Source: an uncultured Flavobacteriales bacterium
Lineage (GTDB): Bacteria; Bacteroidota; Bacteroidia; Flavobacteriales; CALTNV01
DNA length: 17,135 nucleotides
Assembly: GCA_943845485.1 (NCBI GenBank)
Contig: CALTNV010000122.1
Span: 1 to 17,135 of the forward strand
Direction: 5' to 3'
This document shows, in pieces, positions 1 through 7,138 of the stretch. Below the pieces are notes generated by a model. That model was given only the letters and a program-made list of their open reading frames with translations. It had not been told where the DNA came from and searched no databases. Position 1 is the first letter of the stretch. Every line of letters starts with the position of its first letter. The position numbers were made by a program, and so were the translations under genes.

Positions 1-21
1 AAACTTCTATTGTCAAATAAA

Positions 22-59
22 AAAAACCGAAAATAAGCTCTCTTCTTATTTCGGTTTTT
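22..59. terminator. Bidirectional intrinsic terminator
   Basis: Arms at 22-37 and 45-59 pair through AAAAACCG...ATAAG and CTTATTTCGGTTTTT, with one bulged A in the left arm and a loop of about 7 nt. An A-tract precedes the hairpin and a T-tract closes it, so it can stop transcription in both directions. It lies 22 nt past the stop of the minus-strand protease gene. Its symmetry suggests a plus-strand gene ending just left of the window. One frame has a stop at 18-20, but too little is visible to call that gene. Confidence 0.85.
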
Positions 60-80
60 AATGTAATTATTTAATATTAG

Positions 81-1532
81 CTATGGTAGTACAATTGCAA
101 AAGCTAACTCTTTTTTTTCTTCATCAGGGTAATACCCCTCAACTAATAGAGCTCCTGAATTATATTTTGTATATTTTTCTACATCACTAATTGTTACAAT
201 TTTATGATGGTCTATTTTTGTTATGATAAAGCCTTCTTCAATTCCGATTTTATTTAATTGACTATTGTTAACCTCACTTAGTATAACGCCTTCAATTTTA
301 TCAGATGGTATTTTTGAAATTTTTATTCCTAGTTCTTTTAATTCAAACTCATCACTTTTTTTTATAATATCTGTATTTCCTATTTTATTTTTTAGCTCTA
401 CTTTAAATGACTTTATTTCATTATTTCTAATAATTTTTACAGACACAATATCTCCAGGAATGTAGGAAGCTATTTTTTCTTGTAACTCTGGTACTGAATT
501 TGTTTCTGTTTCTTCTATTTTGACAATAACATCCCCACTTTTTATGCCTGAATTTTTAGCGCTACCATTTTCAGATAATCCAGAAACGTAAACCCCATTT
601 TTATTTTTTAATGATAATTTTGTTTCTATTTCATCAGATATATTTTGAATACTAATTCCTAAAAATGCTCTTTGAACATAGCCATATAACTTTAAGTCAT
701 TAGTAACCTTAGAAACTAAATTAGATGGTACTGCAAAAGAATACCCAGTAAAAGAACCTGTTTGTGAAGCTATTGCTGTATTAATGCCAACCAATTCACC
801 TCTTGTATTAACTAAAGCACCTCCACTATTTCCTGGGTTAACAGCAGCATCTGTTTGTATAAAAGACTCAACTGGGAAAACATCTTTTTCAGGGTTAGCT
901 TGTAAAATATTTATATTTCTTGCCTTGGCTGATATTATTCCAGCCGTTACTGTAGATGTTAAGTTAAAAGGATTTCCTACGGCAATTACCCATTCCCCTA
1001 ATTTTAATTTATTTGAATTACTGAATGTTATAAAAGAGAGGTTTTTTTCTTCTATTTTTAATAATGCAATATCTGTGGAAGGATCGGTACCTACTAACTT
1101 AGCTAAATAAGTTTCTTTATTATTTAAAGTTATTTCAATTTTATCAGCATTGTTAATAACATGATTATTGGTAACAATATAACCATCTGACGATATAATT
1201 ACACCTGAACCAGCACCTTGAAGTTTTCTTTCTTTAGGTTGAATTCCATCACCTCCATTAAAAAACTGTTCAAACGGGTTGTAGGTATTGTATTGTTCAG
1301 TTGCCTCTACTTTTACATGTACTACACTATTTACTGTGTGTTCTGCAGCAAGTTCAAAGTTTGGTAGTGTTTGCGTATTATTATATTGTACTACATTTTT
1401 AACAGGTATAGAAGATTCTTTTATATTTACAATACGATTATTGTTTTCTTCTTTATTTAAATACTTATACCCTCCTATTGATATAGTACTACTTATTATG
1501 GCAATTGAAAATATTTTTAATGTATCATTCAT
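81..1532 (-). CDS. htrA: HtrA/DegP-family periplasmic serine protease with two PDZ domains
   Basis: This is a trypsin-like envelope protease or chaperone of the DegP/DegQ family, which degrades misfolded exported proteins. The 483-aa product starts with a hydrophobic segment (about residues 5-21) that serves as a signal or membrane anchor. A low-complexity linker follows, then the protease domain (about 60-275). The catalytic triad is visible: His124 in TNNHV, Asp154 in STDIALLKI and Ser236 in GNSGGAL. PDZ1 covers about 290-382 (AFLGI start, GSAKNSGIKSGDVI core). A second, more divergent PDZ covers about 398-483. Length and domain order fit the family. The gene is divergent from dapF across 162 nt and ends with TAG before a terminator. 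I saw no convincing promoter on its strand. I am sure of the family, less so of the exact paralogue (DegP or DegQ). Confidence 0.95.
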   Translation of the reverse strand: MNDTLKIFSIAIISSTISIGGYKYLNKEENNNRIVNIKESSIPVKNVVQYNNTQTLPNFELAAEHTVNSVVHVKVEATEQYNTYNPFEQFFNGGDGIQPKERKLQGAGSGVIISSDGYIVTNNHVINNADKIEITLNNKETYLAKLVGTDPSTDIALLKIEEKNLSFITFSNSNKLKLGEWVIAVGNPFNLTSTVTAGIISAKARNINILQANPEKDVFPVESFIQTDAAVNPGNSGGALVNTRGELVGINTAIASQTGSFTGYSFAVPSNLVSKVTNDLKLYGYVQRAFLGISIQNISDEIETKLSLKNKNGVYVSGLSENGSAKNSGIKSGDVIVKIEETETNSVPELQEKIASYIPGDIVSVKIIRNNEIKSFKVELKNKIGNTDIIKKSDEFELKELGIKISKIPSDKIEGVILSEVNNSQLNKIGIEEGFIITKIDHHKIVTISDVEKYTKYNSGALLVEGYYPDEEKKELAFAIVLP

Positions 1533-1682
1533 ATTTTTTTAATTTAATTTTGACTTAAAGTATTAAGCATTTAAAAAAAAACAAAACCAAAAAATGTAAA
1601 ATACAGTTAACTTCTGTTAAGCTACACCATCTTATACATTTTGTACTAACATTGTATTTTTTTTTACAATTAAACTTTTAAG

Positions 1683-1690
1683 TATCTTTG
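1683..1690 (+). promoter_or_regulatory. Bacteroidota -7 promoter element (TATCTTTG) of dapF
   Basis: TATCTTTG matches the Bacteroidota -7 consensus TAnnTTTG exactly and lies only 4 nt before the dapF ATG at 1695. Transcription would therefore start at or within a few bases of the start codon, giving a leaderless or nearly leaderless mRNA. No TTG sits at the preferred 19-21 nt spacing. The nearest, at 1652-1654, is 28 nt away. This makes the call less certain than the full promoters elsewhere in the window. Confidence 0.55.
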
Positions 1691-1694
1691 TTTT

Positions 1695-2501
1695 ATGAAT
1701 TTTCCATTTTATAAATATCAAGGTACGGGAAATGATTTTATTATTATAAATCATTTTTCTGAGCAATTTTTTAGTGTAGATGATTCTTTTATTAAGAGTA
1801 TTCCTGAACTGTGTGAAAGAAAATGGGGGGTAGGAGCTGATGGGATAATTTTAATTGAAAAATCAACTATTTCAGATTTTAAAATGACTTTTTTTAATCC
1901 AGATGGTAGTTTAAGTTTTTGTGGTAATGGAGCTAGAAGTGCTATAAAGTTTTCTTATGATATGGGTATTTGTAAATCGTCAAGTACCATTTTTGAAGCA
2001 AATGATGGTTTACATACTGGAAAAGTATTACAAAATGATTTTATAGAATTGTCAATGTCTGACGTAATGGGAACAGAAGAGGTTTTTAAGGGATGTTTTA
2101 TTAATACTGGAGCCCCTCACTTTGTAAGAAAAATAGATGAGAATATTAATGACTTTAACTTAATAGAAAATGCTTTTAAAATTAGATGGGATAAATATTT
2201 TGAACCAGTAGGAACTAATGTAAATTATATAAATGAAATTAGTGAAAATAAAATCAGTATTAGAACTTTTGAAAAAGGAGTAGAAGCTGAGACTTTATCT
2301 TGTGGAACTGGAGTTACGGCAGCTGCTTTATATTACATACTTGAATTTTCGGATGACCGCTATGAGGTTGATGTTTTATCTAAAGGAGGAGATTTAAAAG
2401 TAATAGCAACAAAAAAAAGTAATATCTTTACCGATATTAAATTAGTAGGTAAAGTAGGTAAAGTTTTTAAAGGGGAGATAGGTTTTGAGCAAGTTGATTA
2501 A
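1695..2501 (+). CDS. dapF: Diaminopimelate epimerase
   Basis: DapF interconverts LL- and meso-diaminopimelate, the penultimate step to lysine and the source of the peptidoglycan cross-linking residue. It is a cytosolic, cofactor-independent racemase. The 268-aa length is normal. Both catalytic cysteines are present in their motifs: Cys76 in FCGNGARSA and Cys203 in LSCGTGVTAAA. The N-terminal YQGTGNDF signature (residues 8-15) and the WGVGADG segment (44-50) are also intact. The ATG at 1695 puts the conserved N-terminus in its usual place, and an exact TAnnTTTG element ends 4 nt before it. It is the first gene of a compact plus-strand run and overlaps the next gene by 17 nt. That run also contains mltG, which fits a cell-wall theme. 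Confidence 0.97.
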   Translation: MNFPFYKYQGTGNDFIIINHFSEQFFSVDDSFIKSIPELCERKWGVGADGIILIEKSTISDFKMTFFNPDGSLSFCGNGARSAIKFSYDMGICKSSSTIFEANDGLHTGKVLQNDFIELSMSDVMGTEEVFKGCFINTGAPHFVRKIDENINDFNLIENAFKIRWDKYFEPVGTNVNYINEISENKISIRTFEKGVEAETLSCGTGVTAAALYYILEFSDDRYEVDVLSKGGDLKVIATKKSNIFTDIKLVGKVGKVFKGEIGFEQVD

Positions 2502-2985
2502 AAATATTGAAAGTATAACTAGATTAGAGGATAAAGGGAAGCCATATTTAACCATTTTACACCCTAGTCAAAAACCACCTCACATTGCATTCACTATAAA
2601 TAATATTTGTTATTCTTTGAGTGTAAAAGGAAAAAAAGCAATAAGTATTGATGCTTTAATAAGGAAGTTTTTAGTTACTAAAAAACAGATATTGTTTTTA
2701 ATGTTAGATATTGATCAAAAACATCATTCATTTAAAGAAGTTTTGGAAAACTATAAAGAGGTAGATTTTTCTAAAACATGCTTAAGTCCTATCAAATCTT
2801 ATTTAGAATTAGCTTTAGCAGATTCATATAATCACTTACCTTTTGTTTTTGATGTTGTAGCAAAACTTCAAGAAAAAAAATTATTATTAAAGTCTTATGG
2901 AGTTAATATTGATGGAGATTTTAATTTATTAGAATACACAAAAAAAGAAGTAGACAATTGTATTGTAGCAAACTTAAAAAACTAA
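2485..2985 (+). CDS. Conserved-looking protein of unknown function, TTG start
   Basis: I do not recognise this 166-aa protein. It has no signal peptide, no clear membrane segment and no known catalytic motif, so it is probably cytosolic. The sequence mixes beta-type stretches (PYLTILHPSQKPPHIAFTI, about 20-38) with helical ones (SIDALIRKFLVTKKQI, about 54-69; SPIKSYLELALADS, about 101-114), and two Pro-rich turns (HPSQKPPH). No in-frame ATG lies near the 5' end. The best start is TTG at 2485, inside the last codons of dapF (17-nt overlap); TTG at 2494 is an alternative. It ends 2 nt before the GNAT gene, so co-transcription and translational coupling are likely. The even coding character along its length, without stops, supports a real gene. 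Confidence 0.8.
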   Translation: MSKLIKNIESITRLEDKGKPYLTILHPSQKPPHIAFTINNICYSLSVKGKKAISIDALIRKFLVTKKQILFLMLDIDQKHHSFKEVLENYKEVDFSKTCLSPIKSYLELALADSYNHLPFVFDVVAKLQEKKLLLKSYGVNIDGDFNLLEYTKKEVDNCIVANLKN

Positions 2986-2987
2986 TC

Positions 2988-3509
2988 ATGAGTGATTTGG
3001 AAAATAATAGTGTTTATTTAAGAGCTTTAGAACCTTATGATGCAGATATTTTGTATATGTGGGAAAATGATACATCTGTTTGGAATGTGAGTCAAACACA
3101 AATTCCTTTTTCAAAATATATGATGAAAGAGTTTGCATTGGCAGATCAAGATATTTACAAACATAAACAGTTAAGGTTAATTGTTTGTTCCAAAGATACA
3201 GATGCGCCTATTGGAGCTGTTGATTTTTTTGAGTTTGACCCTTTTCATCAAAGAATAGGTATTGGAGTACTTATTTCTTCAGATTTAGACAAAAATAAAG
3301 GTTTTGCTTCAGAAGCTGTTGAAACAAGTTGCTCATACGCTTTTAAACATTTAGGTGTGCAACAATTATTTTGCTCTATTACAGAAAATAATGAAGCTAG
3401 TTTAAAATTATTTAATAAATGCGGATTTAAAATAACTGGACAAAAAGAAAAATGGGTGAAAAATGGAGATTTATTTTTAGATCAATATTTTTTACAAAAA
3501 TTAAAATAG
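2988..3509 (+). CDS. GNAT-family N-acetyltransferase (RimJ/SpeG-like)
   Basis: The 173-aa protein is a GNAT acetyltransferase of the Acetyltransf_3 type, moving an acetyl group from acetyl-CoA to an amine. The opening (VYLRALEPYDADILYMWEND, 9-28) is typical of RimJ/SpeG relatives. Residues 103-110 (NKGFASEA) form the acetyl-CoA pyrophosphate loop. ENNEASLKLFNKCGF (133-147) is the usual C-terminal GNAT motif. The substrate cannot be told from sequence; protein N-termini, polyamines and small amines are all possible. I chose the ATG at 2988 because it starts 2 nt after the previous stop and gives the normal family N-terminus. The frame opens slightly further upstream, but only with rare start codons. 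It lies 1 nt before mltG. Confidence 0.9.
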   Translation: MSDLENNSVYLRALEPYDADILYMWENDTSVWNVSQTQIPFSKYMMKEFALADQDIYKHKQLRLIVCSKDTDAPIGAVDFFEFDPFHQRIGIGVLISSDLDKNKGFASEAVETSCSYAFKHLGVQQLFCSITENNEASLKLFNKCGFKITGQKEKWVKNGDLFLDQYFLQKLK

Positions 3510-3510
3510 A

Positions 3511-4560
3511 ATGATCAAGGTAGTAAAGTATTTAATAGGTGTTTTTGTTTTATTAAGCTTATTAGTTTTATTGTTGTTTAAAGGTAAAATAGACGCTTTT
3601 TTATTAGCCCAAAATAAAACAGAAAATAACAAGAAGGAAATTTTATTTTTAAAAACTTCTATTAATAGAAAAGAAGTTTTAGAGCTTATTTTAAAGAGAG
3701 GTATTTATTCAGATACGTCATCCTTGAAAGGTTTGATGGATGTGAAAAACTACCAATCCAATAATGTTGTTGGTGGTAAATATGTTATTCCTTCTAAAAT
3801 CTCATTAAATAAATTAGTAAATATACTACGCTCAGGAAATGGAATGTCTTTTATTAATGTTACGTTTAACAATGTTCGGAATTTAAATCAATTAGCATCT
3901 AAGGTTAGTAAACAAATTGAAGCTGATTCTACTGAATTAATAAGATTTTTTAATGATGAAGATATTCAAAGTAAATATGGATTTAATCAATATACTTTTA
4001 TAAGTTTATTTTTACCTGATACTTATGAATTTAAATGGAATACATCAGCAGAGTTTTTTGTTGAAAGAATGGCTAAAGAATATAAAAGCTTTTGGGCAGA
4101 TGAAGATAGGCAAGAAGCTAAAAGAGCTTTAGGATTTTCACAGTCAGACGTTACTACACTTGCTTCTATTGTAAAAGCTGAGCAAAGTAGGTTGAAAGTT
4201 GAGCAGCCTATTATTGCTGGTTTATACATTAATAGAATTAGACAAGGTATAGCTTTAGAGTCAGATCCAACTTTAGTTTATGCTAATAATGACTTCACAT
4301 TAAAAAGAGTTTACAATAAACATAAAAAAATAGACTCACCTTACAATACATATAAATATAAAGGTTTGCCCCCAGGTCCAATTAACATTCCTGAAAAACA
4401 CGTGATTGACGCTGTTCTAAATTATCACCATAATAATTATATATTTATGTGTGCTAAACCAGGATATACTGGAGAGCATAATTTTACAAAAACATATAAT
4501 CAACACAAAAAAAATGCTCGAGAGTATCAACAATGGCTAAATCAAGAAAAAATACATTAA
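3511..4560 (+). CDS. mltG: Endolytic murein transglycosylase MltG (YceG-like)
   Basis: MltG is an inner-membrane lytic transglycosylase that cuts nascent glycan strands and is thought to set their length. The 349-aa protein has one N-terminal transmembrane segment (about 5-24), a LysM-like region (about 45-110) and the YceG catalytic domain (about 115-345). The catalytic glutamate is Glu224 in ASIVKAEQ, which aligns with Glu218 of E. coli in ASIVEKET. It is followed by the family signature INRIRQGIALESDPTLVYA (240-258). KGLPPGPINIP (284-294) is the other hallmark block. ATG at 3511 starts 1 nt after the GNAT stop. Its 3' end overlaps the next gene by 28 nt. The identification is secure. Confidence 0.96.
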   Translation: MIKVVKYLIGVFVLLSLLVLLLFKGKIDAFLLAQNKTENNKKEILFLKTSINRKEVLELILKRGIYSDTSSLKGLMDVKNYQSNNVVGGKYVIPSKISLNKLVNILRSGNGMSFINVTFNNVRNLNQLASKVSKQIEADSTELIRFFNDEDIQSKYGFNQYTFISLFLPDTYEFKWNTSAEFFVERMAKEYKSFWADEDRQEAKRALGFSQSDVTTLASIVKAEQSRLKVEQPIIAGLYINRIRQGIALESDPTLVYANNDFTLKRVYNKHKKIDSPYNTYKYKGLPPGPINIPEKHVIDAVLNYHHNNYIFMCAKPGYTGEHNFTKTYNQHKKNAREYQQWLNQEKIH

Positions 4561-5351
4561 TAATTATTTTTGTTTTTTTTGTACTTAATTCTTTTGCTCA
4601 AAAAGACACGATAATAAATAATAATGGGTTTACTTATGTAGGTTTTATGGCTGGAGCCTTATTTCCAAATCAAACTACAGCAGTATATTATAATGGAGGA
4701 GGTAATAATGGCTTGTTTAGTTTATTCACTACCTACCCTTCATTAAAACAAGAAGTTGTAGATGTTTTAGGGTATGATTTTTTAATACCTAATCAAATAC
4801 CAGATATTAGGTATAGAATACCTTTTTATTATGGTTTTAATTTTGGTGTAAATTCACCCTATTTTGGAGACTTTATTTTAGAAATTAATTATACAGAACT
4901 TGAATTGATTACACCCTACCAAATTCAAGTTCTTAATTTTAATACAGGACTTTTATCAAATTCATTTCAGGCCATTTTGTATGGAAAAGAAAAGCGAGGC
5001 GAAATTAATTTAGGTTATCAAAAGGGGTTTGATTACACTAATCTATTGTCATTTTATGCTGAAATTTTCATTAATGGAAATATTGTTCAAGCAACATCAA
5101 ACGATTTAATTATCGAAACACCGGAAAGAGAAATATCTTTCAATATTTTTAGTCCAACAAATAATTACAATCCAAGTAAAACAGCTTTAGGATTTGGTAT
5201 TATTGGAGGAGCAGGTTTTAGATATTTGTTAGGAGCTAAATTTATTTTCACAAGCTCTGTTAGAATTAATTATACTCAAGTTAATTTAATGTATAAAAAA
5301 TCATTTCAACCATCCTTATCTTTAGTTTCTAAATTATTGTTGAAAATATAA
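4533..5351 (+). CDS. Putative outer-membrane beta-barrel protein, family not recognised
   Basis: The 272-aa product begins with a signal peptide (positive MAKSRK, hydrophobic TLIIIFVFFVLNSFA, cleavage probably before QKD at about residue 23). The rest is rich in Gly, Tyr, Phe and Asn with alternating hydrophobic stretches (FTYVGFMAGALFP, 33-45; YYGFNFGVNSPYFG, 99-112; TALGFGIIGGAGFRYLLGA, 217-235), which suggests an outer-membrane barrel. The C-terminus ends in LLLKI rather than the aromatic residue common in such proteins, so this is a topology inference only. The ATG at 4533 lies inside mltG, giving a 28-nt overlap in a different frame. No later ATG would keep the signal peptide. It closes the dapF-mltG run, and a fresh promoter follows immediately. 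Confidence 0.8.
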   Translation: MAKSRKNTLIIIFVFFVLNSFAQKDTIINNNGFTYVGFMAGALFPNQTTAVYYNGGGNNGLFSLFTTYPSLKQEVVDVLGYDFLIPNQIPDIRYRIPFYYGFNFGVNSPYFGDFILEINYTELELITPYQIQVLNFNTGLLSNSFQAILYGKEKRGEINLGYQKGFDYTNLLSFYAEIFINGNIVQATSNDLIIETPEREISFNIFSPTNNYNPSKTALGFGIIGGAGFRYLLGAKFIFTSSVRINYTQVNLMYKKSFQPSLSLVSKLLLKI

Positions 5352-5355
5352 TGTC

Positions 5356-5386
5356 TTGCTAATTAGTGTGTTATTTCTTACATTTA
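5356..5386 (+). promoter_or_regulatory. Probable Bacteroidota promoter for the coiled-coil protein gene
   Basis: TTG at 5356-5358, then a 20-nt spacer, then TACATTTA at 5379-5386, which differs from TAnnTTTG only in the last base. It starts 5 nt after the upstream stop codon and about 20-50 nt before the ATG at 5407. This suggests the gene is its own transcription unit. Confidence 0.55.
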
Positions 5387-5406
5387 GTGAAAATTAAAAA
5401 ATAGTT

Positions 5407-6180
5407 ATGAGAAAAATATTACTATCAATTGCCATTATTTCAGCATCTTTTGGAGCTTTTGCACAAAAAAAAGTGGAATTAGTTGAAAAAAGAGAGAGCT
5501 TTACAGTAGGGTCAGTATCTGCAATTACAATCACAATACCATACGGAGAAGAGAAAGAAGTTGAAAAAGAGTTAAAAAATGAATTAAAAAAATGGAAAGG
5601 AAAACTCTCTGTGAAAAATGAGTTTTTTTTAGATGATGTTGTTATTAAAGAGTTTGGTGAAAATTCTTTTGATGTTTATGGTAAAATATATGAAGAAGGG
5701 GATAATGTTCAAATTTCAATCTCTATTGATTTAGGAGGGGCTTATTTAAATTCTAGTGCTCACCCAGAAAAGTTTAAGGTGATGTATGATAGGTTAAATG
5801 TTCTTGGAAATAAAATAACACAAGAAGTATTAGAAGATAGGTTAAAAGAAGAAGAGAAATCTTTAGATAAGTTAGAAAAAGAGCTTGATAAATTAGTTAG
5901 TAAGAAAAATGATTTAGTAAGCCAAATCTCTTATGCTAAATCGGATATTGCTGGTGCTCAAACACATATAGATCATGCTGATAGCTCAACTGATGAGGGT
6001 AAAAAGACAATCAATAAATCAGAAAATAAAATTAATAATGCTGAATCTAAAATAAGAGATGCAGAAAAAGCAATAGAAAAAAACATTAGAGATCAAGAAG
6101 CCAAAAAGAAAGAAATTGAAGAGCAAACAGTAGTAGTAGAAGATGCTCAAGGTAAAGTTGATAAGTTTAAAAAAGCTTAA
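5407..6180 (+). CDS. Secreted protein with long C-terminal coiled coil, function unknown
   Basis: The 257-aa protein has a clear signal peptide (MRKILLSIAIISASFGAFA, cleavage before QKK at about 20), so it is periplasmic or outer-membrane associated. Residues about 22-135 form a small mixed alpha/beta domain beginning KVELVEKRESFTVGS. Residues about 142-257 are almost pure charged heptad repeats rich in Lys, Glu, Asp and Ile/Leu, which predicts a long coiled coil. There is no lipobox, transmembrane helix or enzyme motif. I do not recognise the family. A structural or scaffolding role in the periplasm is possible but is inference only. It has its own likely promoter and a strong terminator just downstream, shared with convergent fabI. 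Confidence 0.85.
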   Translation: MRKILLSIAIISASFGAFAQKKVELVEKRESFTVGSVSAITITIPYGEEKEVEKELKNELKKWKGKLSVKNEFFLDDVVIKEFGENSFDVYGKIYEEGDNVQISISIDLGGAYLNSSAHPEKFKVMYDRLNVLGNKITQEVLEDRLKEEEKSLDKLEKELDKLVSKKNDLVSQISYAKSDIAGAQTHIDHADSSTDEGKKTINKSENKINNAESKIRDAEKAIEKNIRDQEAKKKEIEEQTVVVEDAQGKVDKFKKA

Positions 6181-6185
6181 TCAAA

Positions 6186-6238
6186 TTGATATAAAAAAAG
6201 AGCGGCTTATTTAATAAACCGCTCTTTTTTTATATCAA
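6186..6238. terminator. Strong bidirectional terminator between convergent genes
   Basis: Two 25-nt arms (6186-6210 and 6214-6238) pair at all but one position around a 3-nt loop. The core is AAAAAAAGAGCGG / CCGCTCTTTTTTT, extended outward by TTGATAT / ATATCAA. A7 and T7 tracts flank the GC-rich stem, so the hairpin works in both directions. It serves the coiled-coil gene on the plus strand and fabI on the minus strand. Confidence 0.95.
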
Positions 6239-6246
6239 TATTTTTT

Positions 6247-7071
6247 TTATGCCTCTTCTTCTACCGCAAATTTACTAATTACTTCTTGTGTAACTCCCGT
6301 ACTTGAAAAACCACCATCGTGGAATAAGTTTTGCATAGTTACATATTTTGTAAAATCTGAGAATAAAGATACACAGTAGTTAGCACAAGCTTCTGCAGAT
6401 GCATTTCCTAATGGGCTCATTTTTTCTGAGTAAGATATAAACTCACTAAATCCCTTTACACCACTACCTGCTGTAGTAACTGTTGGTGATTGAGAGATAG
6501 TATTAATTCTTACTTTTTTCTTAATACCATAATGATAACCAAAACTTCTTGAAATACTTTCTAATAAAGATTTAGCATCAGCCATATCATTATAATCAGG
6601 AAAGATTCTTTGTGCTGCAATATAAGTTAAAGCTAATACAGAACCCCATTCATTTAATGCATCTTGTTCCATTGCAACCTTTAAGGTTTTATGAAATGAA
6701 ATTGCAGAAACATCCAAAGATGTATTGTAGAATTTGTAATTTGTTTCAGTATAATGTATTCCTTTTCTAACATTAGGAGACATTCCTATAGAATGTAAAA
6801 TAAAATCTAATTTACCACCTAAAATTTCTTGAGATTTAGTTATTAAATTCTCTAAATCTTCCATTGATGTTGCATCAGCTGGGATAATTTCAGAACCTGT
6901 TTTTTCAGCAAGTTTTTTAATCTCTCCCATTCGCATTGCTATAGGAGCATTTGTTAATACAAATTTTGCTCCTTGTTCGTGTGCTACTTCAGCTACTTTC
7001 CAAGCAATAGATTGCTCATTTAAAGCACCAAAAATAATACCTCTTTTTCCTTCTAATAAATTATTTGCCAT
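6247..7071 (-). CDS. fabI: Enoyl-[acyl-carrier-protein] reductase (NADH), FabI type
   Basis: FabI reduces the trans-2 double bond of enoyl-ACP with NAD(P)H, the last step of each fatty-acid elongation cycle. It is a cytosolic enzyme of the short-chain dehydrogenase superfamily. The 274-aa length is normal. The divergent cofactor loop typical of FabI is seen at GIIFGALNEQSIAW (11-24). The catalytic Tyr-x6-Lys is Tyr160 and Lys167 in DYNDMADAK, with the second conserved tyrosine at Tyr150 (LALTY). The C-terminal substrate region ends in HDGGFSSTGV (251-260). The start ATG gives the usual MxxxLLEGKRG N-terminus. It lies 67 nt after recN, last in the minus-strand cluster. It may be read from upstream or have its own promoter; a weak TATTTTTA match is all I see. 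Confidence 0.96.
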   Translation of the reverse strand: MANNLLEGKRGIIFGALNEQSIAWKVAEVAHEQGAKFVLTNAPIAMRMGEIKKLAEKTGSEIIPADATSMEDLENLITKSQEILGGKLDFILHSIGMSPNVRKGIHYTETNYKFYNTSLDVSAISFHKTLKVAMEQDALNEWGSVLALTYIAAQRIFPDYNDMADAKSLLESISRSFGYHYGIKKKVRINTISQSPTVTTAGSGVKGFSEFISYSEKMSPLGNASAEACANYCVSLFSDFTKYVTMQNLFHDGGFSSTGVTQEVISKFAVEEEA

Positions 7072-7097
7072 TTTTTAAATGTTATAATGATGCTGTA

Positions 7098-7119
7098 AAA
7101 ATAAGAAAAAACTTATTTT
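7098..7119 (-). other. A/T-rich hairpin in the recN-fabI gap
   Basis: Perfect 8-bp inverted repeat AAAATAAG / CTTATTTT (7098-7105 and 7112-7119) around a loop of six A. With only one G-C pair the stem is weak. It may lower read-through from recN or have no function. The gap contains nothing else I can identify. Confidence 0.35.
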
Positions 7120-7138
7120 ACTTTATCTATTTATATTT

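Noticed and set aside
1..20. Possible C-terminus of a plus-strand gene (stop at 18-20)
   Set aside because: Only a handful of codons are visible and two frames fit. The bidirectional terminator suggests such a gene, but it cannot be called.
265..1542. Plus-strand open frames of 66, 108 and 84 codons inside the protease gene
   Set aside because: They lie antisense to a protease with an intact catalytic triad and PDZ domains, show low-complexity translations and have no promoter; they are shadows.
4023..4229. Minus-strand frame of 68 codons inside mltG
   Set aside because: Antisense to the conserved catalytic domain of MltG; no support of its own.
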